Positions 23,392 to 35,330 of a stretch of 64,000 nt of DNA are shown in pieces. Each line of letters begins with the position of its first letter. Within the stretch, counting starts at the first letter, position 1. The notes under the pieces were generated by a model. The model saw nothing but the letters and a program-made list of their open reading frames with translations. It was not told the origin of the DNA and made no database searches. Source of the stretch: Platycnemis pennipes (taxonomy: Eukaryota; Arthropoda; Insecta; Odonata; Platycnemididae); assembly GCA_933228895.1 (NCBI GenBank), contig OW121850.1:28095773-28159772 (forward strand), in the 5' to 3' direction. A program made the translations under genes and the position numbers.

Positions 23392-26102
23392 ACAGAGGTT
23401 AAAATAATATTCTACTTAATACAGAGCAATCTAAATTACCATGCCTTGCAGTGGACCATTATGATCTTAAATGTGACGATGTGGCTGGTTAAAACGAATC
23501 CTCGACCTAGAATGACGGAGGTAAAAGTAACTCACGTGGAAATACCCAGTAATGTTGAAGGATATGTAATGACGGAAAGGGTCCAAGCAGATACTGTTCC
23601 CTAGGGGGGATGCTTAAAATGAACATTCTTCGGTGCAATTGTCAGTTTCTCGTTTAATATATTCACTAGGTATTTCCTAAAAGCATGGGCATCATAATGG
23701 GCTCTCGTGATGATATCACGCAAGACACAGGGGTGGATGACAAAACGAAGCAACCAAAATTATACCAGCAGAAAATTTAATTAATATTAGTGGCAACATT
23801 ACAATTAAAATGAAACATCACAGTTATAATAATGCTTTTCCTTTCTGTATGGAACATCGTTAAAGATACGTAGGCTTCATTAATGTGTGACGTAAAATAT
23901 TTGCTGGGAGTTACACCAGGATTAAGTACTTCCATTGAATTGTGGAAGGGTGTAGGGCGATAACTCTAGTAGTGACTGTTTCTTGAGTTTAGCCACATCA
24001 TCCACGATTATATACCTTCTGGCCATAAATCTTGAATCATTAGCATATGTGATGTATACAGAGGCTTGATGCGATGCTAAGTATGGAAGGTGTAGAAAAT
24101 TTAAACATACGACGTACCTTTGCTAACCCCACACTTTTTCACATCGTTATGAAGAAAATATTGTTTTATAACTGATAGAAGGAGATATTTCACGCTCAAT
24201 TAGAGTACATATTGATTGGGCTTGGACTTTAGATGCGTTGCAACGTAAAAACATGCATAAAATTTATTATTCATGTCTAACCATTACTCGTTGATGGAGA
24301 GAGAGATTTACTATTCTATTAGCGATTCACAAGAAGAAGGAAAAACGTTTTTTCTTGCCTGCTTTTGTGATAAAAATTCTTCATGTCATGTATAAAATAT
24401 TAGCTATTTGTATTTTTTAGCATGCTGACAGTTATTATTCAGGAGTAAACTCATTTTTTGCCATAGTTTTCATCCTGAGAGTTCATAAAAACATCCAGCG
24501 TACCATTAATACCACGTACATACTATCAGTACTACAATAATACTGCATCCACAGAAAAACTATTGATTTATTAGCTAGAGGATTTAAAACGAAACATTAG
24601 TTGCCGAAATAGCCTAAATTAATTTAAAAGTTATCCATGAAATTTTCATTTATATGAGCAAAATGAAAGCGTTGCGTTCATGAAATTAGGTACCTATTTA
24701 AGAAATGAAAAAATCCCTACTGGAATTACTTAATTTCAAATGTAGAGGTTCAAAGCTGAAAAAATGTAGTATTTTGTTTATAACTTTAAATCTAGGGTGG
24801 CGAATGGATGTATTATCCAGTACACAATATTTTCACAACTTCTCCCACCAACTTGCGAAAAACGCCCATTAATGCACCAAATAATGGGTAAATATATTGC
24901 TAAGAGGTACCTGCTATACGTTCGCTTGATATTACCAGAACCATTAAACCTGAAGCATCATGGAGGTCATAGGATGACCCTTTGAGAGGACAATTTTCAA
25001 CTTGGTTGAACCTATCCCAAATAACGACTGCCGATATTAAGGGACATCAGCTCCGTCCCAGAATTCCTACGACCATATTGCGTCCTGTTTGATGTCTCGG
25101 ACCACCTTTCCCTTCTTCGAATCCCAGGTCCCCCCACACCGATTGCAATCCAGAAGTGTGGCGTATACGATGTAAGGCATTAATGCTGTTCGGTATATCT
25201 TTACGGCCACCCTTAAAAAAACTGGCAGCATTACTGCATCGCCCTCTTCAGAAGTGCCCGAAATAAATATATAGCGCATTGCATTAATGTTTTACTACCT
25301 GTAAACGTTTCTTCGAAACCAGGCGAATACAAATCACAATTTGATGTCGTTTCGCCCATAAAAAGGGACATAAAACAGAAAACATTCAACACTGAAAAAG
25401 GAATCTGATTCATGGCCACGCCGTAAATTCCGCGTCAGAGAATGCAATGCATAAGCAAAGCAGAAAAAGAGAAGTGCCGTGTATGACCACTCAACACTGA
25501 TAATCTACATTCTAGTAGCATTTACACGTGGCTTACTTTTTCCTTCTTTTCGTCCCCTGGATATCTGGTGGACCACGTCCTCCAGGGACGCCGGCAAACT
25601 GTTTTATTTTTTGGCTTGTAATCAAGTTTAGTCCGGGCCGAAAAGTTTGAGCGTGGGAAAAGTTTGAGTTCCCGAATGCATCCTCGGCCATAACCACAGG
25701 TATTGCATGCAAGCGTGCCGTCCAAGCGGATAATCTGATAACCCAGCAGGTACTCTACTAGAGCCCAAAAACGGACACTAAGTACCCATACCTTTCATTA
25801 ATTATAGTTTGACTTATTACCTTCTTCTAAAACAGGTATTATTCCAAATCCACAGAGTGTGCGACACTGTACACACAGGTCACTTACATACAAAGAATTT
25901 TAAGTTTTAATAATCATATTTACATACTTATGGCGCCGTCTTTTTAAAAGAATAAACAGCATAAATGCTTTCATATAAGAATCTTTTACGAACAAATAAG
26001 ATGTTTATCTGAAATTTAGATTAGAGACGTCACGTAAATGGTTATTGAGTGCGAAAAAAAGAGAGAATTTAATTTGATGGGATACGATGACCTCTGTGTA
26101 TA
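23392..26102. other. AT-rich noncoding stretch
   Basis: No gene was recognised. A 70-codon minus frame at 25067-25279 and a 67-codon frame at 25522-25725 lie in slightly GC-richer DNA but match nothing that I know. Confidence 0.4.
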
Positions 26103-26337
26103 AAGACCGCTTTCCACGATACAACTTTTTTCCACAATTTCTTGTACAAACGCTTGTATAAACTGAACTAAATTGCATGTTTGTCTCAATGGAATTAGAA
26201 CAGGTTCTATTTCCCGTTCAGTCATTCAGACAATCGCAAGAGCGTTCGCACAATTTTGCGTTTTACACGGTACAATTTCCTCATACAAGAGTTTGCAGAA
26301 GAAATTGTGCAAAAATTTTATCGCGTAAAGCGGCCTT
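26103..26337. mobile_element. palindromic MITE (CCGCTTTACACG-type ends)
   Basis: The left end AAAGACCGCTTTCCACGAT and the right end ATCGCGTAAAGCGGCCTT are imperfect inverted repeats. Internally AGAACAGGTTCTATTTCC (about 26198-26215) and TTTTACACGGTACAATT (about 26260) recur at matching positions in the element at 53567-53800. It has no coding capacity, and no clean target duplication was seen. Confidence 0.6.
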
Positions 26338-29061
26338 GAGACTTAAAACCGAGAAAATATTCCGAGACCTGGATCAATGGGAATGAGGCTGAAAAAGACG
26401 AATGTTTTAGACTATAAGTATGCTTCAAGAATAACTGAGAACGTGATAAGATTAAAGGAAGTATTTTACAAGGTGGGGAAGTGGTTTTTTGGAATCAAGA
26501 TGAATGACTTGTGAAAAAAATAATAATTGCACGAGAATTGGGTTACAAGTATCGTTACTGAAGTAAAGGTGCGTCAATAATTAGGAATATAGTAACCATT
26601 AGAGAAGGTAAGAAATGGAAATGATTCCTGAAGAAATACAAGCGCAGACAAGAGGGCCCTAGCCATATAAAAAAAACTAGTGGTAATACCTAAGCAGCAT
26701 CAATAAACATTCGTATCTTAATAGACCCTGACGACAGTATACCTGGATAATAGCATTAGATACGACACAAGGTCGCATTCAGAGGTCGAACGCCGCGCCA
26801 TAACACATGTATATTTTGTTTAGAGACCTAAAAGACTGCCCACAAAAATGGATTATCCCGGCGTTGGCCCACGTTTTATCGTAACCGTTTGGGAGCCTGA
26901 CCCGTTCACTTTAAAGGGCGGAGAGTGCAAAACCTCGCTGTCCCGCGGGTGTATCGTTTCTTCGGCACGTTTTACTCCTCCTCAACCGCCCAAATGCCTT
27001 CGACAGAAATTCACTGCCCGCCGAAAGCACAATATAAGTGCCCGCCAAATCTCCACCATGCCGCCAAACTCTGTGCTAGGACAGATGTACCATTACGGTC
27101 ATTCATGTTATGTAGTCAACAGTGAGAATGGAAGCAATTGCTGTTAAAGTGTTTCGAACGAAGAGGAAGCGGAATTCTCAATGCTTACGTCACGCTGGAA
27201 TTGTTTGTTCCTGCTCAAAATGCTTCCAGAGCACGATTATGATATATATATAGTGTTTGCTGTCGAGATGTCGTTTTTTACTAAGGCTGGCCACCGGAAT
27301 CGCAATTTTCTTTTGAGTGAGCGTTATGTGAGACTTACGACGATATGATAGTATTAAATATTAGAAAAAGGCAAGATTTTTGTGGAGTGGAAAATAGTAG
27401 GGGAACATCGAATTGGAGTTATCTCACAGATATAGGAAAGCAAAATAATTTTCGACTTTTTAAGTCCAATTCCAAGGTCGATGCACTAATACATGCGATG
27501 CATTGATACAGCTATCAATAGATTTACACGTAAAGACAGATGTCCCGATAAAAATTATGCAAAGAAATAGTTGCGATTCCAACCAAATTCATAAGCAAAG
27601 GTAGAAAACAAGACACCCACGGTATCATTCTAGATCCTTTCACTACTATGACAGCCACAAAGACCCATGTGAAACACATACATTCTATAAACATAATAAA
27701 AATATGAATTAAAGCGCAAGAATCTACCGCAGTTTAGAATATGATATTGGAAACTTTGGTGGATATCGATAAATAATATAATACCAATTGAGTTCGCGGG
27801 GTGCATTCCAAAATATTTAGTGTAATAATTATCCTTAAATAAATAAATCCACTCTGCATCAGCAAAATGTGGCATTCAACTAGCGCCTGCGGCTATTACG
27901 AATTGTATGCAATTTTCACTCTTTCCCAAGTTTGGGAAGGCCTTAAGATTTCCCTGCACAGCCAAACGAATAATAACATACAATAAACCGACTCAAAGTT
28001 TTCGGCAATCAAGGAGTTCACTTTTTAAGCCACAGCATGCACCCTTGTCCACATACTGATAACAAGGGGCAAATTTGTAAAGAACTTATGCTTCTTTACA
28101 TGGATACTTCAGTCGAATAAACAGCATACGAATTTGCGGCAATGACAAGATATAATTCCTTGAAACCTATTCGTAGGCGCATTCCTTTGGAGCAAATCCA
28201 GAAAGCATATTCGGGCGGGGGGAACTAGGTTAAGAAATAAGGAACGTCTCACCCTTTCTCGAGAACTCGAACCTCCATAGCTCAAAAACACCCCCTCCCG
28301 CGAGTGCCACGTGATAAACGACAAAGACGATACCTTATCTTGACAGGAGCAGGAGTAATTCTATCCCATCCCACCCTCTTGTCCGCCATAACCCTCCGAA
28401 ACTTATCAGCTTCCGCATCTCCGGAAAATCTCCGGCACGGAAAATTTAACCATCCTCCCTTTACCCGGCCCTCCTCCGGTCTCTAACCTTAACTCAGCCC
28501 TCCGCTCTCCTTAGAATATCCCCCACGTGCAACCACTCCACAGCATCTCCTGGGTCGAAAATCCATTTCCAACTCAAGTTTCACGAGACGGACAGTAATT
28601 CACACGGAATCAACAATGGGGAAAATTTCTAACCAGTGGCCAAGAGCCCTTAAAGAGTGCACTGCTCGCTACTTCCACTGATAATTCCACATCTTTTGAT
28701 GCTATTAACCCAAAAACGACGGTTTCCATTAAAATCACGAATTTAATCATTTGAAAAGCAACAGCATATCACTAAATGCGCAAAACAATGGTAAATATAA
28801 ACGTCTGGTGCACTTTTCTCATAACCACGATTAGACGCTGCCATTTCTGTGGGCCTTGTTTCATGAGTAATTTTAAAAGGTTTTCCATTATATTTCTAAT
28901 GCTACGATATTAGTTGTTTTTCTTCCATTACCATCGGTTTGGCTAAAAAAAATAAGCATAATTAAGCAATGAAGTTACGAAAACGGAAAACCCAAATGCT
29001 AAGAAAACATGCAACTACCGTTAAAAGTAGGATAAATAGGACATTAGACCTTCACGCTTTA
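26338..29061. other. noncoding; GC-richer patches at 26.85-27.15 and 28.2-28.6 kb
   Basis: 26848-27147 is an open plus frame of 99 codons in moderately GC-rich DNA. It has no motif that I recognise and a competing frame inside it. 28230-28560 is C-rich on the plus strand. Otherwise the stretch is AT-rich with nothing identified. Confidence 0.35.
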
Positions 29062-29290
29062 ACATCTACATAATACCCTGCAAGCCACCATAAAGGTGTG
29101 TGGCAGGGGGTGAACTCTCACCAAACATGCACTACATATCATGCATAAAAAAAAGGATCAGTACTTTTATAGGTACTGTTCAAAAACTACGCTATTTAAA
29201 AAAAGATAAAAATAGCAAAACATACATGCAAAAACATGCCGTTAGTTGGGTTAGCTATAAGTCCTTATACCAACATGCAGCTACGTGTCA
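29062..29290 (-). mobile_element. LINE 3' end fragment (family B)
   Basis: ACATCTACATAATACCCTGC, AAGCCACCATAAAGGTGTG and GGCAGGGGGTGA form the complement of the conserved LINE 3' terminus seen at 4.75, 46.96 and 50.65 kb. The adjoining CATGCACTACATATCATGC and the CATGCAAAAACATG block (29228) are shared with the 21.65-kb and 18.66-kb fragments. Confidence 0.7.
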
Positions 29291-29559
29291 CCTGGCGGAG
29301 CGACTATGGAACTTGGAGATTAATTAGAATTAGAGAATCGGAATTAGTGAGTATTACCCAAACTATCAAACGAAACCAATCATATTTAATGCCAATTTCA
29401 AGTCCAAGTTCATTAGATGACAGGCCTGAAAGATAAGGTTTGATTTGGAAACTAAACGAATTATAAACGAAAGCAGCGCTTTTGTAAAACAAATCCTGTG
29501 AACGTGCGGAAAGTATCATTAATGTATTCGAAGAATAAAGTCAAAGTCCGAAGCATTGA

Positions 29560-29665
29560 CGTGGTGGAAGGTTGTCATGATGTCAACTAATAAAAACTGT
29601 AGTCAATGCCACAGGATTTTATTTAACATACGACCGGTTTCGGCAGTTACGCCATCTTCAGGTAT
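29560..29665 (-). mobile_element. Penelope-like terminal fragment
   Basis: Read on the minus strand, a hammerhead-like core (29628-29665) is followed by TTAAATAAAATCCTGTGGC and ATTGACTACAGTTTTTATTA. The downstream part parallels CCAATAAAACTATTGTGGAG after the core at 53.2 kb, which indicates one element family. Coding sequence is absent. Confidence 0.5.
29628..29665 (-). ncRNA. hammerhead-ribozyme-like motif (best-formed copy)
   Basis: On the minus strand, helix I is AUAC (29662-29665) pairing with GUAU (29628-29631), a perfect 4 bp. The core CUGAAGA is at 29655-29661, then the extra U (29654), helix II GGCG/UGCC with a 4-nt loop (29642-29653), GAAA, the self-complementary ACCGGU (29633-29638) as helix III, and C (rc of G29632) as the cleavage nucleotide. 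All conserved hammerhead core bases are present; the only anomaly is the U inserted before helix II, shared with the copies at 3.9-4.0 and 53.2 kb. Helix III is only 3 bp per strand and would be stable mainly as a dimer. Confidence 0.6.
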
Positions 29666-30573
29666 CCGGAGAACTTGGTTGAGAAACTCAGGATCTAGAA
29701 TGCTGTTCATAACATTAAAGTTACTCCAAAAATACAAATCTCACGAATTGGAGTCTGGTACCGCAGGCATTTTTTTCCCCCACACTACAACAGTGGGAAA
29801 GAGAAGAGTGACAAATTAAGATAAATCAACTCTCAAACCGTGCAATACATTACTTCGTATTTCCCACACACAATCCTCAACGCCAACACAAACAAAATAT
29901 AATTCTTTCAAACACAATGCATGTTCTGCTACACCATTAACTACAAACCCTTTCCTCCAGCTTAACTATCATTCACGGCTGGTGACCTACCACCTTGGTC
30001 ACACGACCTCGTGATGGTTCACAGGGTAAAATGTAGATGTAAGTGTTACCAATTGACTACCGTGGCCGGGCTTTCACAATTCCACACTAATCGAGCAGAG
30101 GCCTTACATTGTTACACCATGATTCCATGTCAATGCCGGTACCTCGTCCAAAATGAAGATATAAGAGGACGCGATACCCCTCATTTTTGCAGCATCTTTG
30201 CGGTCCGCTCGTAATCAGTCGAATTCACTTATTTCAACTTGAAAGTTTTGATTAATTAAATAAAATAAGTAGAAATGGGGCACTGGCTTTTCAAAAGTTT
30301 GCTGAATCTAATGTTGAAAGGAAATATACAACAAATTTTTTTTCGAGAAATGTTGCGGAATACCAATTAAAGGAACTGGATTACATGCCTGTCATTGACA
30401 TTTCACTGTAACTTTGTAATTTTCTCAAATGAATGTACAATTTACGAATGACAAACATGGATTTTGAGAGACTTGAGCGCAGTAATGCGCGTCTGCCACA
30501 GCCCCAACTTTTGTCTTAGTTCTCTTTTTTCCCGCCACGGGCGCTCTCTCAAAAACTGAACTGACCATCTGAT
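29666..30573. other. noncoding stretch
   Basis: No gene was recognised. The sequence around 30000-30200 is of mixed composition with a 67-codon frame of no known family. Confidence 0.4.
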
Positions 30574-30770
30574 AAGGCTGTTTTATACGGTCATTGATAC
30601 TGCACAAGTTAATGTTGCTTCCGTTTGAGCAGTCGTATGCGAAATTCCGTGACGTAGAAAATTGCGAGGACAATTGCTTGACAGTTTTACACGGTGCAAT
30701 CGTCGGTAATTTATGTCAGTGATTATATACCATTCAGTAGCGGTAATACCGTCAATATATCGCATGACGT
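30574..30770. mobile_element. MITE copy, right end decayed
   Basis: The left end AAGGCTGTTTTATACGGTCA followed by TTGATACTGCACAAG is the complement of the right end at 31282-31311. An internal TTTTACACGGTGCAATCG at about 30686 matches the internal motif of the copies at 26.26 and 53.71 kb. The right terminus is not recognisable and its position is estimated from the spacing in sibling copies. Confidence 0.45.
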
Positions 30771-31059
30771 CAAGATCTGTGAAGTAGCAATTAACTGGAC
30801 GTTAACGATGCGATAAATTACCAACACTTTCAAATATGATTTTAATCCATAGTCTAAGTGGAGACCCTAGTCCCGTATACTTAGCCCAACATTTGCACCA
30901 CGAACGAACGTTTGTGGGCTAAGGTAGCGAGATAGGGACATCTTCCTTTACGAACGAAATTTAAGCTTCCACGTGATTAATCTCCCAGCTCATCACTATT
31001 GCACTTTATTCACTACCTAAGGAGTTAAGTGCAAACAAAAACACCCAAGTCAATCGTCA

Positions 31060-31311
31060 ATAACCTATTTTATTGCTAGAATTACCCTGGCAGTTCGTTG
31101 CCGCTACATCTGCACCATCTAGTAAGAGAAATAAACTTCAAACTTGCGCGAACGCAATTTTCAGAGCAGAACATGGTCTAATTTGCTCGCAGTTGCTCAG
31201 GCAGTTGCGCTGTCTCTCCTCGCAAGTCGTCGCTTTACACGGTGAAATATTTCTTGCGCAAGTTTTCTCACAGCAGCCTGCGCAGTTTCAATGACCGTGT
31301 AAAACGGCCTA
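31060..31311. mobile_element. MITE copy, left end decayed
   Basis: The right end GCAGTTTCAATGACCGTGTA followed by AAACGGCCT (31282-31310) and the internal CTTTACACGGTGAAAT (about 31229) have the spacing of the other copies. The left end near 31060 is inferred. Alternatively 30574-31311 is a single longer element with these two TIRs, which face each other correctly. Confidence 0.45.
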
Positions 31312-32139
31312 TACAGGAGTTTTCTTAGCTCACTGATATGACGAGGGGGAGGGATAGGGGAGGTCTGACTTCCCCGGGAAGAGTCCGTAGCCGTATCCGA
31401 AAACCAAGTATGCTTAGGCAAAGCATTCTTGGTGATGACGTATTGCTGACGTACAATGAGGCATGCTTGGGAAAGAATATTTCATATTCGGACAGTCTAC
31501 GGTAAGGAGCGACGTTAAGCAGTAGTGGCAACATAAAAAACCACTGGGTATAGTGAAACACGATAGAGGGCAACTTCTATCAAAAGTTTAGATCGGAAGA
31601 AAAACAGCGATTATATGTATATTAACCTTTTCATTGATATGTATATTAATAATTATGCAAATGTAATATACGAAGTAAAAACAGATGCTACACATATTTA
31701 TAAGTAGCCAACGGCTCCGCCATCTTTTGTTTACTCTCGTCAACAATGCATCGAAGCCAACATGGAAGCGTGCTTCTGTGCTTTGGCTTCGTAGCATGTT
31801 TCCCCAAGAGTGCTTCGTGCTCGGACATACTTCGGGTGTTTCCGATGGTACCCCCCTCCACTTGCAAGTATGCTTAGCGCTAGAAGCACACGCTTCGAAC
31901 AGACCTCGTGAGTGATATAATATAATCTTTGGAGTAAGGTAATCGTTGACAGTCGATGCTAGCGAGTTGCTTGAGCCACCAGTCATCCACCCGTAACGCA
32001 AACGTTAGTCACAATTTGAAGAGTTTTCCACCCTGAGGAATTCAGTAGGCACTTCAGACAGTATTGCTACCTTACCATGCTTGTATCTAGTGTCCTTCAA
32101 ATGCCTTCTGTACCTAGTGTCCTTCAAATACCTTTACCT
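31312..32139. other. noncoding stretch with short CATGCTTGG-type repeats
   Basis: Variants of AAGTATGCTT/GCATGCTTGG recur at about 31405, 31460, 31790 and 31865. A 137-codon minus frame (31588-32001) ends in a hydrophobic AT-rich run and matches no family. Confidence 0.35.
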
Positions 32140-32740
32140 TTGGTATGAGGAAGTGAGCGCTCAAGAGCACGGAAGGAGCTACCGGTACCTCCGGCCGTCC
32201 AGCCAATACGCGCGCGAACTCACCCCCCCCCCCCCTTTTATTCACGTTCGCCCGTGACAGAGTAGCAGCATTGCTCCCTCCCCCCGGAGGTCCATAACTC
32301 AGCCACGCGTACTGAATTACTGTCCGACGCTGCGTGGAGGGTGAGAGAGATGAAGGGAGGAAGAGAGCATGGTGGGAAGGGGGGCGGAGAGGGGAGAGTT
32401 CTACGTGCTTATTGATCTCCCAGTAGCTCTCCGCCGATTTATGACGCCGCGGGTGGCGGGGAGAAGTGCCCAGTGGTGGGGGTGGGGGGTGGATTGGATA
32501 GATCGGGTGGACGAGAGTGTAAAGGTTGGGAGGGATGGGCAGAGTGTTTGAAGTGGAGAGGAGGCATCCCCGATGCGGAGGAGTTATTGGCACCTGCGGA
32601 TCCAGGCATTGAAACCTTCCTCTCCCGCTCTTTGCACTGTCCTATTCCACAAACTGGGCCCGAATATACAATTATCTCGGTGGCCAAAACTCTGTGCAAG
32701 CTCCTGGTCGGGAAGTTAGCCCACAACCTTTAGTAATGCG
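32140..32740. other. GC-rich block with C13 run
   Basis: C/G-rich and strand-asymmetric, with an uninterrupted 13-C run at 32223-32235 and GGTGGGGGTGGGGGGTGG at about 32473-32491. Frames of 95-159 codons are low-complexity, rich in Pro and Ser or in Gly, and I take them as noncoding. G-tract clustering gives quadruplex potential on the plus strand. Confidence 0.35.
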
Positions 32741-34200
32741 GTTCCGCATGACTAATTAATCGCCATTTGCCTACTCGCAGCGTATCGCAGTATCGTTCCG
32801 CTGTCCAAAATTCTTACGGACACAACTAATGTACCATGGTTGTCCATCGAGGCGAAAATTGTAAAATCTGTAAGGGTTCAATTCCCCCAATGTTAGTCCT
32901 AAAGTCCATTTTCAATCACCGCAATAAGTTTGCATCGTCTACCATCGTCATAAAAAACACTTAGCCTTAGTGCCTAAGGTTAACGCGCTACAATATTCCT
33001 TTAGATAATTTGACGCCAAAATAACAAAAACACTTTCGTCAATTTTGCCTTTATTTCTTCCCTTTTTTCAACTAATTTAATCTCGAAAACCAATAAATCC
33101 GAAGGTTTACCACAACCGAGTAAATTGATTACTTGCTTTATTGAAGTACCTATGTAATCGGCTGAAGCTAAAAAAAAGGTCGTAACATTACGAGAATACT
33201 CCGCACTCAATATCTTAACTTTAAATGATCTTGTATGCAACAAGCATTATCAGGCTATAATTCTGACTCCGCTGGATTTTATTGAATATAAATTAGCAAT
33301 TATTAGAAATAAAAACACTCCCGACATAGTAGGAAAAATATTTCAAAATCGCCCAAAGCGTGGAGCTTATTTTTAAGCATATAGCAAAAGATAAAATGGA
33401 AAATAATAGGAGCCAACACAGATGAAAAGAAGTGATAATAGCCAAGTCAAGGAACGGCTTAATGGAAAGAGAGGTGCAAGCGTTCAGCCATTACGCTGAT
33501 GAAGAAAAACAGCTGCAACATGATACGTGAATGTGAGCGTTGAGCAATTAAGATGGAGTGAAGCAAACACAGAAAGGGAGGGATAGTACGCAAACCAGGC
33601 GCATTGGAAACATACAGGGAAAACTATCCACTGACGAGATAGTTTGCTCGAAAAATACATGCGTTCCTAGTTTTAGCAAAAGATCCTGTTTGCGCGCTCA
33701 GAGGCCAATTATCTCTCTCGACAGCCAATCGCCTCATTCAGAGGCACTCAGTAACGGCGCGAGTTGTCGAAACGAGTCGCTCTAAAAGAAAAACGACAGG
33801 GGTCAAACAAAAAGAGCTTTCGATTCACAATCCAAAGCCCTACTACACCTCTTCTGATGCCATCCTTTCTCTCTTTTGCTGTTTATGGAATTTTTATTTG
33901 CACGCTGGATTCTCCAGTCCCGGGGACCGATTCGGTAGAGAGGGAGCAAAACATATGTACGAATAATTGCCTCCCGCGCACGAGAAGCCGAAGTAAAATG
34001 AGTATTTACGCCCTTATTTTTGCCCGCAAGCATCTGCCGGCCGGTTAATAAAAAAAAATCAAACCTCGATCTCACTGATGATTCCCGGTCCACAAGAAGA
34101 GAACAATAACACAGCACACCACAACTCGGTGACCCGTAGCGGAGCCCAGTGCGACCGCAAGCAATATGGCGAGATCATAAAAAAGTTTTTTCATTAGAAT
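32741..34200. other. AT-rich noncoding stretch
   Basis: No gene or repeat was recognised. 33640-34050 is of mixed composition with a 94-codon plus frame that lacks any known motif. Confidence 0.4.
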
Positions 34201-35330
34201 TTGCATGTCGACTCGAATCGGATGCATGGAGATCGGGGTTTCATATAAATTCCCCCGCGCTCTGAATCCGCGACTCTACCCCACCCCACTCTTCCACTCG
34301 CTGCTAGGCAACGGCCCCTCCCTCTCCCCCTCATCTTCCGCTCCCCTTTCAACCCGCGCCTCCCCTCCAACCTAATTAAAATGTTTCCCTTGCTCTCGCC
34401 GAGGCTCACCCTCCCTGCACTCCGAATGGCATCCTCTGTATCTACTCTTCGGACGAGGCAGCCACGCTCCCATCCAACCTCGCTACCAAAAAGATCTCCC
34501 TCACCACACTATTAACTATGTCCCACTAAAGCCTTCCTCGTCTTTTTAAAGAGACCTCTGAAGTTGTTTTTTTACGGTACAAGTTGTACGGAGCTGCTCT
34601 CGCTGAACTGCCAGAGCAACCGAGAAAAACATCCCCAAGCCGCAAACTTATGTATCCTTTTTAAGCATTGGTTTCGCTTGCAATTTTTCCTGCTTAGGGG
34701 GAAGGATTCCCGATCGCTTCGTTGACGGAAGGAGGAAGGTGTAAGCATCGCGATTGAAAATTCAGAAACGCAATTCCCAGCGGTTGGCAAAACCTAGTTT
34801 TTAATATACGCCTTTTCTCTCTCTCTCTCCGTCTGTCACTCAAGCAGGAGTGTACTTTACGTTCCCATGGAGTGAAAGAAAGAGCTCCGCTCATATTCGC
34901 CGACCGCTCCAAAGAATATCGTCCTTCAGACCTCCCAACTCCTCACGCGAAGTCGTAAATTTCTCGGAAGGTCATTTAATCCTTCCGCTTCCCGTCAGTC
35001 GCTTCTTCCGCGGGCCTTGATGCTCTTTTACGTAAACACGTATCCCGCGACGGCGCGACTATATTCCCTTGTGCTTGAGAGAGAGAAAAATAAATAAATT
35101 ACAAAACGCCAGGAAAGTTCTTGTGGCGGCGTCCGCGGATGACTGATTGCCTTCTGTGTGGGTGAGGCTTTTCCCGCCGGCGTTCCCTCGTTAAATACTT
35201 GATGCATAGTCGTCCTCCCTTTGAGGTCGCGCGGGTGGGAAGTAATGGCGGGGCGGAAAAATAATTTCCCCTGACGCCCCCGCACTCGAAGCCTTCCCGC
35301 CGCCGACTCTATATCTTTGAATTTGAAGCT
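34201..35330. other. C/CpG-rich blocks, possible regulatory island
   Basis: 34230-34440 is C/T-rich on the plus strand. 34930-35320 is CpG-rich, with GCGCGGGTGGGAAGTAATGG and GGCGGGGCGG-type Sp1-like boxes near 35228-35260. Frames are open in several phases but none is recognisable. Confidence 0.3.
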
